Positions 1-5,440 of a stretch of DNA of 5,950 nucleotides are shown here, piece after piece. Both the position numbers and the translations under genes were made by a program. Within the stretch, counting starts at the first letter, position 1; every line of letters starts with the position of its first letter. Under the pieces are notes generated by a model. It was given only the letters and a program-made list of their open reading frames with translations. It ran no database searches and had not been told where the DNA came from. The DNA comes from Ignavibacteria bacterium UBA6906 (GTDB lineage Bacteria > Bacteroidota > Ignavibacteria > UBA10030 > UBA6906), in contig DKBG01000072.1 of the NCBI GenBank assembly GCA_002451155.1, positions 18,037 through 23,986 on the forward strand, written 5' to 3'.

Positions 1-7
1 TATAATA

Positions 8-36
8 TTGATATATAACGAGTTACAAGGTTTATT
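8..36 (+). promoter_or_regulatory. Possible sigma70-type promoter for the hsp20 cluster
   Basis: TTGATA at 8-13 (5 of 6 matches to the -35 consensus) is followed after 17 bases by TTTATT at 31-36 (4 of 6 to the -10). This would give a leader of about 70 bases before the first hsp20 gene. The surrounding 1-48 stretch is far more AT-rich than the rest of the window, as expected of promoter DNA. A perfect TATAAT also lies at 1-6, but its -35 would fall outside the window, so it is an equally possible -10. I see no CIRCE operator (TTAGCACTC-N9-GAGTGCTAA) and no convincing sigma32 site. The call is an inference from hexamer matches only. Confidence 0.3.
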
Positions 37-98
37 CGAGAATTGGCACGTCTGTTGATCTTAAGGACCTCAGAGGGACAGAAAACTAATCGAAAAAA

Positions 99-107
99 TA
101 AGGAGGT
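99..107 (+). promoter_or_regulatory. Strong ribosome binding site deciding the first hsp20 start
   Basis: TAAGGAGGT at 99-107 is an essentially perfect complement to the 3' end of 16S rRNA. It lies 9 bases before ATG 116 when measured from AGGAGG at 101-106. An in-frame TTG at 107 would be directly against the SD, so it cannot be the start. Confidence 0.85.
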
Positions 108-115
108 TGAAATCC

Positions 116-565
116 ATGAACGTGCGATTTGAAAGATACCCGGTTGCCCGCAACGCCTTTGGCGATGTCTTCGATTTCGAGCGGGAAGTCAATTCTCTCT
201 TCGAGAATTTTCTCGGAACCCCGTGGGGTCGAGTTGCCGGCTCCGGCTATCCCCGGCTCGATATAGCCGAATCCGGGGATGAGACCGTGATTGCCATGGA
301 GCTCCCCGGCGTGAAAAAGCAGGATCTTAAGGTGCTCGTCCAGGACGGCTTGCTGACCGTGAGCGGCGAACGAACGTCCCCGGCACTACCGGAAAAAGCA
401 AAGTGGATCAGGAACGAGGTTGAGAGTGGATCCTTCTCCCGGACGATCGAGCTTCCCCATCCGGTGAAGCAGCAGGAAATCTCGGCCGAGCTGAACGACG
501 GGATCCTCAGGATCCATCTGCCGAAAGCGGAGGAAATCCGCCCGCGCGAAATTCGAGTGAAGTGA
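116..565 (+). CDS. Small heat-shock protein, Hsp20/alpha-crystallin family (first of three)
   Basis: This is a 149-residue ATP-independent holdase that would bind unfolding proteins in the cytoplasm and keep them refoldable or degradable. After an N-terminal arm of about 45 residues (aromatic-rich, with a helical FEREVNSLFENF segment at 21-32), the alpha-crystallin domain spans about 46-137. Visible marks are ELPGV at 62-66, VSGER at 82-86 and the family signature A125-x4-G129-I-L131. The C-terminal I146-R-V148 matches the I-x-I/V motif that docks into neighbouring subunits during oligomer assembly. The length is normal for the family. ATG 116 is chosen because of the strong SD at 99-107. The stop is followed by only 20 bases before the next hsp20 start, so the genes are probably co-transcribed. 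The family call is secure; the client range is not visible. Confidence 0.95.
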   Translation: MNVRFERYPVARNAFGDVFDFEREVNSLFENFLGTPWGRVAGSGYPRLDIAESGDETVIAMELPGVKKQDLKVLVQDGLLTVSGERTSPALPEKAKWIRNEVESGSFSRTIELPHPVKQQEISAELNDGILRIHLPKAEEIRPREIRVK

Positions 566-585
566 AGAAAAGGAGACGAGAAACC

Positions 586-984
586 ATGGAAAATAAGAAC
601 ATGACAGCACGGGTGGAAAAGAACGGTGGGTCCACGCTGACTTCCCCTTACAGGCAGGAATCTGTCACCGTGCCTACGGCTGATATCTACGAGACACCCG
701 ACGCGTACGTCCTCAGCCTGGATATGCCGGGTGCGACAAAGGAAGGAATCTCCCTGAAACTCGACAAGGGCGTCCTGGCGGTCGAGGCAAGCGTTGGATC
801 GATCCACGCGGAGAGCGCAACGGTGCTCCGCCGGGAGATCCGGACAACGGGCTACCACCGGGCGTTTACGCTCGGTGAAGGCATCGACCGGGAGAATGTC
901 GACGCGAAGTTCGAGGAGGGGGTTCTGACAGTCAAGCTCTTCAAGAGCCCCGCTGTGAAACCGAAAGAGATCCAGATACACTGA
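586..984 (+). CDS. Small heat-shock protein, Hsp20 family, short divergent type (second of three)
   Basis: This 132-residue Hsp20-family holdase differs clearly from its two neighbours. Its N-terminal arm is short, polar and lacks tryptophan (residues 1-30). The alpha-crystallin domain follows at about 31-121, with DIYETPDAYVL at 33-43, DMPGA at 46-50 and A107-x4-G112-V-L114. The region at about 95-106 (LGEGIDRENVDA) resembles a recognisable Hsp20 subgroup with an LSxxIDxxxI segment. The C-terminus ends in I129-Q-I131, the I-x-I oligomerisation motif. ATG 586 is preferred because AGGAG at 571-575 lies 10 bases upstream. An in-frame GTG at 562 overlaps the previous stop but would need an SD inside the preceding gene. 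Its arm and spacing suggest a specialised partner that co-assembles with the other Hsp20s, which is an inference. Confidence 0.93.
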   Translation: MENKNMTARVEKNGGSTLTSPYRQESVTVPTADIYETPDAYVLSLDMPGATKEGISLKLDKGVLAVEASVGSIHAESATVLRREIRTTGYHRAFTLGEGIDRENVDAKFEEGVLTVKLFKSPAVKPKEIQIH

Positions 985-1013
985 CACTGTACCGAACAAA
1001 GGAGGGATGAACT

Positions 1014-1484
1014 ATGTCACTGATTCGATGGAATCCAAACCGTGAACTCGGCTGGTTCCCCTCTGACGTACTGAACATGCAGAGGGAAATTAACAAGATG
1101 TTTGACACGTTCTTTCGCGGGAGCGAGCAGGAAGAATCCGCGCTGCTCCCCTCTATCTGGTCGCCGGCCACGGATATTGCCGAACACGACAATGAATATG
1201 TCGTGAAGGTCGAACTACCAGGTGTGAGCAAGGACGAGGTGAAGATCACGATGGAAGAGAATGTGTTGACGATCCGCGGTGAGAAGAAGCAGGAAAAGGA
1301 GTCGAAGAACTCCAGCTTCCACCGGGTGGAACGTAGCTACGGCGCCTTCCAGCGATGCTTTACGCTCCCCACGAACGTGCGAGCGGAGAAAATTGATGCG
1401 TCGTTCAACAACGGCATGCTCAGCATCGTGCTCCCGAAATCGGAGGAGTCGAAGCCGAAGCAGATCGAAGTGAAGGTGAAGTAG
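1014..1484 (+). CDS. Small heat-shock protein, Hsp20 family, class A-like (third of three)
   Basis: This 156-residue protein looks like the common bacterial Hsp20 type. It opens with MSLIRWNP and an amphipathic N-terminal segment (VLNMQREINKMFDTFF at 19-34). The alpha-crystallin domain spans about 51-142, with ELPGV at 67-71, IRGEKKQEKE at 87-96, RSYGAFQRCFTLP at 107-119 and A129-x4-G134-M-L136. The C-terminal I151-E-V153 is the I-x-V docking motif. A single cysteine sits at 115 in the otherwise usual F-x-R-x-F-x-LP stretch. GGAGG at 1001-1005 is 8 bases before ATG 1014. It lies 29 bases after the second hsp20 gene and is followed by a long hairpin, so it is probably the last gene of a three-gene operon. 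Confidence 0.96.
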   Translation: MSLIRWNPNRELGWFPSDVLNMQREINKMFDTFFRGSEQEESALLPSIWSPATDIAEHDNEYVVKVELPGVSKDEVKITMEENVLTIRGEKKQEKESKNSSFHRVERSYGAFQRCFTLPTNVRAEKIDASFNNGMLSIVLPKSEESKPKQIEVKVK

Positions 1485-1507
1485 CTCCGCGGTCACCGGC
1501 GACACTG

Positions 1508-1562
1508 GCGCGGGCGGGAGACCCCAGAATGGTGGGATTTCTGCGGGACCTCCCGCCCGTGC
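1508..1562 (+). terminator. Long GC-rich hairpin ending the hsp20 cluster
   Basis: The outer stem pairs 1508-1520 with 1550-1562, with one G-U pair and an otherwise continuous GC-rich helix. After a small internal loop, 1522-1524 pairs with 1545-1547. After one bulged base (1544), 1525-1529 pairs with 1539-1543, leaving a 9-base loop. The downstream tract (GTTCTGTTC, 1563-1571 area) is only moderately T-rich, so it may be an imperfect intrinsic terminator or a 3'-end stabilising hairpin. It sits 23 bases after the third hsp20 stop and before lon, where a transcript end is expected. Confidence 0.7.
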
Positions 1563-1591
1563 GTTCTGTTCATAGAGAGGAAGTGTGCCGC

Positions 1592-1609
1592 GCCGGCCTG
1601 CGGGCTGGC
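1592..1609 (+). promoter_or_regulatory. Hairpin in the lon leader, just upstream of its RBS
   Basis: The stem pairs 1592-1598 with 1603-1609 (seven pairs, one of them G-U) around a 4-base loop at 1599-1602. An alternative pairing uses GTGCC at 1585-1589 with GGCAC at 1607-1611, a 5+5 inverted repeat that could instead be a protein operator. It lies 12 bases before the AAGGA ribosome binding site (1622-1626) of lon. It does not match CIRCE or HAIR operators. The structure is seen in the sequence; any regulatory role is inferred. Confidence 0.4.
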
Positions 1610-1633
1610 ACGGATTAGCGAAAGGAACATGTC

Positions 1634-4021
1634 ATGACGAAGTCTTCTGTCCCCCAGGCCCTTGCAGTTTTGCCCCTCCGCAATGCGGTGTTCTTCCCCC
1701 ACCAGGTGATGCCCCTGGCCGTTGGGCGAGAAAGCAGCCTCAAGGTCATCGACGAAGCGATGGAGAACGATGGTCACCTGGTCATTGTTGCCCAGACGGA
1801 CGGGTCGATCGAAAAACCGACCGAAAAGGACATCCACTGGGTAGGGACCCTGGCGAAAATCCTGAAGATCTTTACGCTCGCCGATGGCACAAAGAGCGTG
1901 CTGACACAGGGCCTTCGCCGCGTGCAGCTGATCTCCATACTGCATGCCGAGCCCTATTTCCGCGCGGTTGTCCGGGAGGTCGATGAGACTGCAAGACCAA
2001 ACCTCACAACCGAGGCAATGGCGGCGAACCTGAAAAGCCTCTTCAAAAAGGCGTCTGAACTCTCGCCCACGCTGACCGAAGAACAACTGACAATTGTCCT
2101 TAATATCGAAGATCCCGGAGCCCTCGGCGACATGGTGGCGTCGATGAGCCCGCTTGGCATTGAGGAGAAACAGGCGATCCTGGAATCCTTCGACCTCGGC
2201 GAACGCCTGGGACTCCTCACAAAGAGCCTCACGGCGCTCGTGCAGAAACTCGAGCTCGGCAGCAAGATCCAGTCAGAAGTCCAGGAAGGGATCAATAAAT
2301 CCCAGCGGGAGTACTACCTGCGGGAACAGATGCGGGCGATCAAGAAGGAACTGGGCGAGGACGAGGGGAACGCCGAGCTCAACGACCTGAAGAAGAGAAT
2401 CGATGAGGCCGGCCTCCCTGAGGAGGCCCGGAAAGTCGCCGAGAAGGAGCTGAAACGCCTCGGACAGATGAATCAGGCCTCTGCTGAATATATGGTCAGC
2501 CGGACCTACCTCGACTGGATGTGTGACCTTCCCTGGAGCACCAGTACTGACGACACGCTCGATATCGGCCACGCGCGTGAGATTCTTGAGAGAGACCACT
2601 ACGGACTTGACAAGGTGAAGAAACGGATCCTGGAGTACCTTGCTGTCCGGAAACTGAAGAACGACATGCGGGGGCCCATCCTGGCATTCGTGGGACCGCC
2701 GGGAGTCGGCAAAACCTCGCTCGGTCGCTCGATCGCCAGCGCGCTCGGGAGAAAGTTTGTCCGTCTGTCGCTTGGCGGAGTGCACGACGAAGCCGAAATC
2801 CGCGGCCACCGCCGCACCTATATCGGCTCACTCCCCGGACGCATCATCCAGGGATTGAAGAAAGCCGGAGCGAACAACCCGGTCTTCATGCTCGATGAAG
2901 TGGACAAGATCGGGATGGACTTCCGCGGGGATCCCTCGTCGGCGCTGCTTGAAGTCCTCGACCCTGAACAGAATTTTTCATTCAGCGACCACTACCTTGA
3001 GGTCTCCTTTGACCTCTCGAAAGTGATGTTTATCGCGACGGCAAATATGATCGAAACCGTTCCGCCCGCGCTCAGAGACAGAATGGAAATCATTGAGATC
3101 CCCAGCTACGTGGAGGAGGAGAAGCTCCATATCGCCCAACGTTTCCTTGTGCCGAAACAGGCGCGGGAACATGGGCTCGCTCCGAATCAACTGGCGTTTG
3201 AGGACGACTCCCTCACCGCGATGATCGCCGGGTATACGCGCGAAGCGGGAGTGAGAAATCTGGAACGGCAGATTGCGACGGTTGCGCGGGGAGTGGCAAA
3301 GGAGGTGGCGGAAGGGAAGATAAAGAGCGGCGGAATCATTCGGACCGACTCGCTCAGCCGGTATCTGGGGCACCAGAAGTTCTTCCCCGATGTGGCCGAG
3401 CGAATCAACCGTCCCGGCATCGCCGTCGGTCTCGCCTGGACCCCGACCGGAGGCGATATCCTGTTCATCGAGGCGACAAAGATGAAAGGGAAGGGGAACC
3501 TCCTCCTCACCGGTCAGCTGGGCGATGTCATGAAAGAGTCTGTTCAGGCCGCCCTGAGTTTCATCGCGGCAAACGCGGCACGGCTTGGACTCCAGGAAGA
3601 TTTTCGCTCGGATCTGGATATCCACGTCCACGTGCCGGCCGGCGCCGTCCCGAAAGACGGACCCTCCGCAGGAGTGACCATGCTCACGGCCCTTACCTCA
3701 CTGCTCACGGGACGCCTGGTGCGGAACGATCTCGCGATGACAGGCGAGATCACATTGCGCGGGTCAGTCCTGCCGATCGGAGGAGTCAAGGAAAAAGTCC
3801 TCGCGGCGCATCGGGCAGGAATCAAAACGATCATTCTCCCGGAACGGAACAGGCTTGACCTCGAGGACGTGCCGAAATCCGCACTCGAAGGAAGCGATCC
3901 AATCCGGTTCCAGTTCGTCAGGGAAATGAGTCAGGTTATCGACCTCGCGCTCCTGAGCGATGGAGAGACGCGGGCGATTATGGACGGAAAGGTGAACACA
4001 AGCGCGTTTGCGGCGAACTAG
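1634..4021 (+). CDS. lon: ATP-dependent Lon protease (endopeptidase La)
   Basis: This is a 795-residue cytoplasmic AAA+ serine protease that unfolds and degrades damaged and short-lived regulatory proteins; it works as a hexamer. The length fits bacterial LonA (E. coli 784). Domains in order are an N-terminal LON substrate-binding domain (about 10-205), a helical linker (about 205-305, including the conserved QREYYLREQ), an AAA+ module (about 306-585) and a protease domain (about 595-780). Walker A is GPPGVGKT at 354-361 with K360. Walker B is FMLDE with D421 and E422. The Ser-Lys dyad is intact: S678 in PKDGPSAGV and K721 in GGVKEKVLAAH. ATG 1634 is chosen because AAGGA at 1622-1626 lies 7 bases upstream and the LON domain starts immediately after it. 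No truncation or missing key residue is seen. Hairpins bound the gene on both sides, so it is probably a monocistronic unit. The adjacent holdase genes fit a protein-quality-control role. Confidence 0.99.
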   Translation: MTKSSVPQALAVLPLRNAVFFPHQVMPLAVGRESSLKVIDEAMENDGHLVIVAQTDGSIEKPTEKDIHWVGTLAKILKIFTLADGTKSVLTQGLRRVQLISILHAEPYFRAVVREVDETARPNLTTEAMAANLKSLFKKASELSPTLTEEQLTIVLNIEDPGALGDMVASMSPLGIEEKQAILESFDLGERLGLLTKSLTALVQKLELGSKIQSEVQEGINKSQREYYLREQMRAIKKELGEDEGNAELNDLKKRIDEAGLPEEARKVAEKELKRLGQMNQASAEYMVSRTYLDWMCDLPWSTSTDDTLDIGHAREILERDHYGLDKVKKRILEYLAVRKLKNDMRGPILAFVGPPGVGKTSLGRSIASALGRKFVRLSLGGVHDEAEIRGHRRTYIGSLPGRIIQGLKKAGANNPVFMLDEVDKIGMDFRGDPSSALLEVLDPEQNFSFSDHYLEVSFDLSKVMFIATANMIETVPPALRDRMEIIEIPSYVEEEKLHIAQRFLVPKQAREHGLAPNQLAFEDDSLTAMIAGYTREAGVRNLERQIATVARGVAKEVAEGKIKSGGIIRTDSLSRYLGHQKFFPDVAERINRPGIAVGLAWTPTGGDILFIEATKMKGKGNLLLTGQLGDVMKESVQAALSFIAANAARLGLQEDFRSDLDIHVHVPAGAVPKDGPSAGVTMLTALTSLLTGRLVRNDLAMTGEITLRGSVLPIGGVKEKVLAAHRAGIKTIILPERNRLDLEDVPKSALEGSDPIRFQFVREMSQVIDLALLSDGETRAIMDGKVNTSAFAAN

Positions 4022-4037
4022 GTTCGTCGCTCTTTCC

Positions 4038-4087
4038 TGGGCCCGTGCTGGAGGGAAATCCCCCCCCGGTACGGGCCTGATCATTTT
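4038..4087 (+). terminator. Intrinsic terminator after lon
   Basis: A long hairpin starts 16 bases after the lon stop. Bases 4040-4046 pair with 4071-4077 (GGCCCGT/ACGGGCC-type arms, G4040 with C4077). The stem continues inward through 4047-4051 with 4066-4070, including two G-U pairs, skips the A4052/C4065 mismatch and resumes with 4053-4055 and 4062-4064 around a 6-base loop. A short T tract (4084-4087) follows. The sppA promoter begins just 8 bases further on, so this is a clear transcript boundary. Confidence 0.75.
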
Positions 4088-4094
4088 CGGGCGA

Positions 4095-4123
4095 TTGACA
4101 TTGGCCTGTTTCTTTCGTATAAT
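4095..4123 (+). promoter_or_regulatory. Perfect-consensus sigma70 promoter of sppA
   Basis: TTGACA at 4095-4100 and TATAAT at 4118-4123 are separated by exactly 17 bases, so all 12 consensus positions match at the optimal spacing. The expected transcription start is around 4130, giving a leader of about 38 bases to ATG 4168. The position, directly after the lon terminator and before sppA, supports a real, strong, constitutive housekeeping promoter. Activity is inferred. Confidence 0.85.
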
Positions 4124-4167
4124 CTCACGATAAATCAACGACTTACGGCTGTTCTCGGGACGTGCCA

Positions 4168-5082
4168 ATGTCCAAATCCACGAAGTGGTTTCTGATCATT
4201 CTCGGCTTCCTGCTCGTCGCCGGTCTGTTCTTCACCATACTCTTCCTCTCATTCTCGTCTTTGCCAGGCAGCAAACTCGACACAGTCGTGGCGGGTTCCG
4301 GTGAGAAGATCGCTCTGGTCGAACTGAAAGGGGTGATCGAATCCTCCGAAGATTTTGTCCGCCAGGTAAAGAAGTACCGTGAGGATTCTTCCATCAAGGC
4401 ACTCCTCATCCGCGTCGACTCACCGGGTGGCGCCGTCGTGCCGAGCCAGGAAATGTACGAAGAACTCAGAAAGACCCGCGACGGGGGGAAACCCGTCGTC
4501 GTCTCGATGGGATCGCTGGCGGCAAGCGGAGGGTATTACGTCTCCTGCGGCGCGTCGCGGCTCGTTGCCAATCGAGGGACGCTGACGGGGAGCATCGGCG
4601 TGATCTCCGAGTTTCTCCAGTTGCGGCAGGCGATGGACAAGCTGGGAATCGACGTGCGAACAATCAAATCGGGGAAATTGAAAGACGCCGGGTCACCGAC
4701 CAGAAACATGACGGAGGACGATCAGCGGTACTTCCAGCATCTTACCGACGACATTCACCGGCAGTTCGTGACCGTCGTGGAACGGGAGCGGAATCTCGGC
4801 CACCGGACCGTGCTTGAGCTTTCGGATGGACGTGTCTTCAGCGGGGAACAGGCGGTAGCGGTAGGGCTGGTGGATACGCTCGGGACTTACGAGGACGCTA
4901 TCGCGATCGCCGCGGATCTGGCGGGAATTTCCGGTGAGCCCGCGCTGGTGAAGGAACGCAAACGGACGAGCTGGTGGGGCGGCATCCTTGGGGATGTCGA
5001 CGAGACGCTCGGGAATTTCAAAGCCGACCTGCTCTCCCGCCCGGTCATTTCGTACAGGTACGTCGGCCCCGGCGACCATTAG
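4168..5082 (+). CDS. sppA: Signal peptide peptidase SppA, short single-domain form
   Basis: This 304-residue membrane-anchored serine protease of the S49 family would cleave leftover signal peptides and other membrane-released peptides. A short basic start (K3, K6) precedes one membrane segment at about 7-29, so the catalytic domain should face the extracytoplasmic side. The crotonase-like peptidase fold spans about 47-255. It includes RVDSPGG at 82-88, the nucleophile S120 in MGSLAASGGYY, LTGSIGV at 139-145 and the general base K172 in SGKLKD. The 52-residue Ser-Lys spacing equals that of the B. subtilis dyad (S147/K199). The length matches the short form, not the roughly 600-residue duplicated E. 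coli type. ATG 4168 is preferred over GTG 4162 because GGGA at 4157-4160 lies 7 bases upstream of it, though this SD is weak. The C-terminal tail (about 265-304) looks variable. HU follows 64 bases downstream. Confidence 0.95.
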   Translation: MSKSTKWFLIILGFLLVAGLFFTILFLSFSSLPGSKLDTVVAGSGEKIALVELKGVIESSEDFVRQVKKYREDSSIKALLIRVDSPGGAVVPSQEMYEELRKTRDGGKPVVVSMGSLAASGGYYVSCGASRLVANRGTLTGSIGVISEFLQLRQAMDKLGIDVRTIKSGKLKDAGSPTRNMTEDDQRYFQHLTDDIHRQFVTVVERERNLGHRTVLELSDGRVFSGEQAVAVGLVDTLGTYEDAIAIAADLAGISGEPALVKERKRTSWWGGILGDVDETLGNFKADLLSRPVISYRYVGPGDH

Positions 5083-5091
5083 CCAGACCGA

Positions 5092-5125
5092 TTGACACAA
5101 TCTGATCCGAGAGTGAACGTATGAA
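5092..5125 (+). promoter_or_regulatory. Possible promoter region for the HU gene
   Basis: TTGACA at 5092-5097 is a perfect -35 hexamer within a 9-base CGATTGACA shared exactly with the sppA promoter (4092-4100). However, at 17 bases' spacing the -10 position reads GAACGT, a poor match. The better TATGAA at 5120-5125 is 22 bases away, which is too far. The hexamer also overlaps a perfect inverted repeat GATTG-ACA-CAATC (5090-5102) that could be an operator. It may be a regulated promoter that needs an activator, or the HU gene may simply be read through from sppA, since no terminator is visible between them. Confidence 0.3.
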
Positions 5126-5150
5126 AACATCAAAGGAGATCGCTCATTGA
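5121..5150 (+). other. Nine-codon mini-ORF ending on the HU start codon
   Basis: ATG at 5121 opens a nine-codon frame (MKTSKEIAH) whose TGA at 5148-5150 overlaps the TTG start of the HU gene (5147-5149). It contains the HU Shine-Dalgarno AGGAG (5134-5138), so ribosomes reading it would uncover or block HU initiation. Its own SD is weak (GAGAGTG around 5109-5115). It may be chance. No similar peptide family is recognised. Confidence 0.25.
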
Positions 5151-5440
5151 CGAAGGCCGATATTGTCGACACCATCGCCACCGCGACCGGCTTGACCAAA
5201 GTGGAGACCGAAGCGGTCGTTGACGGGTTTATTTCGACGGTCATCAACGCCATGAAGGAGGGGAAGAACATCGAGATTCGGGGGTTCGGCTCCTTCAAGG
5301 TGAAAAAGCGGAAAGGAAGAGTGGCCCGGAATCCGCGGACAGGCGAACAGGTGATGGTTCAGGAACACTGGGTCCCCCTGTTCAAGGTGTCGAAAGAAGT
5401 CAAGAGTCTGGTCAACGAAAATCTGAAGAAAGTCCTCTGA
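5147..5440 (+). CDS. HU/IHF-family DNA-binding protein (TTG start)
   Basis: This 97-residue histone-like protein would bind and bend DNA as a dimer and organise the nucleoid. The N-terminal helical half (1-45: MTKADIVDTIATATGLTK..., with VDGFISTVINAMKEG at 25-39) forms the dimer body. GFGSF at 46-50 leads into the beta-arm, which carries the hallmark RNPRTGE at 61-67, with P63 as the proline that intercalates into DNA. VPLFKVSKEVKSLV at 76-89 closes the fold. The length is slightly above the usual 90. The start is TTG 5147: AGGAG at 5134-5138 lies 8 bases upstream, the following residues (TKADIV) match the conserved family N-terminus, and no in-frame ATG lies nearby. Basic residues are dense in the arm (KVKKRKGRVAR, 51-61). 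Whether it is HU or IHF-like cannot be decided, so no symbol is given. Its TGA overlaps the next gene's ATG by one base. Confidence 0.96.
   Translation: MTKADIVDTIATATGLTKVETEAVVDGFISTVINAMKEGKNIEIRGFGSFKVKKRKGRVARNPRTGEQVMVQEHWVPLFKVSKEVKSLVNENLKKVL

Noticed and set aside
35..209. Ten-base repeat TTCGAGAATT at 35-44 and 200-209
   Set aside because: The second copy is within the first hsp20 coding frame (FEN codons). The match is short and has no third copy, so chance is likely.
247..999. Long minus-strand open frame of 250 codons opposite the first two hsp20 genes
   Set aside because: It lies wholly antisense to two convincing Hsp20 genes, has no recognisable domain and a low-complexity composition. 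Long antisense frames are expected in GC-rich coding DNA.
1563..1633. Sigma32-type or sigma70 promoter for lon
   Set aside because: I looked for CTTGAA/CCCCAT-type and TTGACA/TATAAT-type pairs and found no convincing pair at normal spacing.
1493..2086. Minus-strand frame of 197 codons covering the hsp20-lon gap and the lon 5' end
   Set aside because: Most of it opposes the conserved Lon N-terminal domain and the rest reads through the terminator hairpin and leader; no protein family is recognisable.
2978..3631. Minus-strand frame of 217 codons (and a similar 178-codon one at 2273-2809) inside lon
   Set aside because: Both are antisense shadows of conserved Lon domains, with no family features and no SD that sets them apart.
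5083..5146. Terminator between sppA and the HU gene
   Set aside because: The only inverted repeat (5090-5102) has five pairs with a 3-base loop and no T tract, which is too weak for a terminator.
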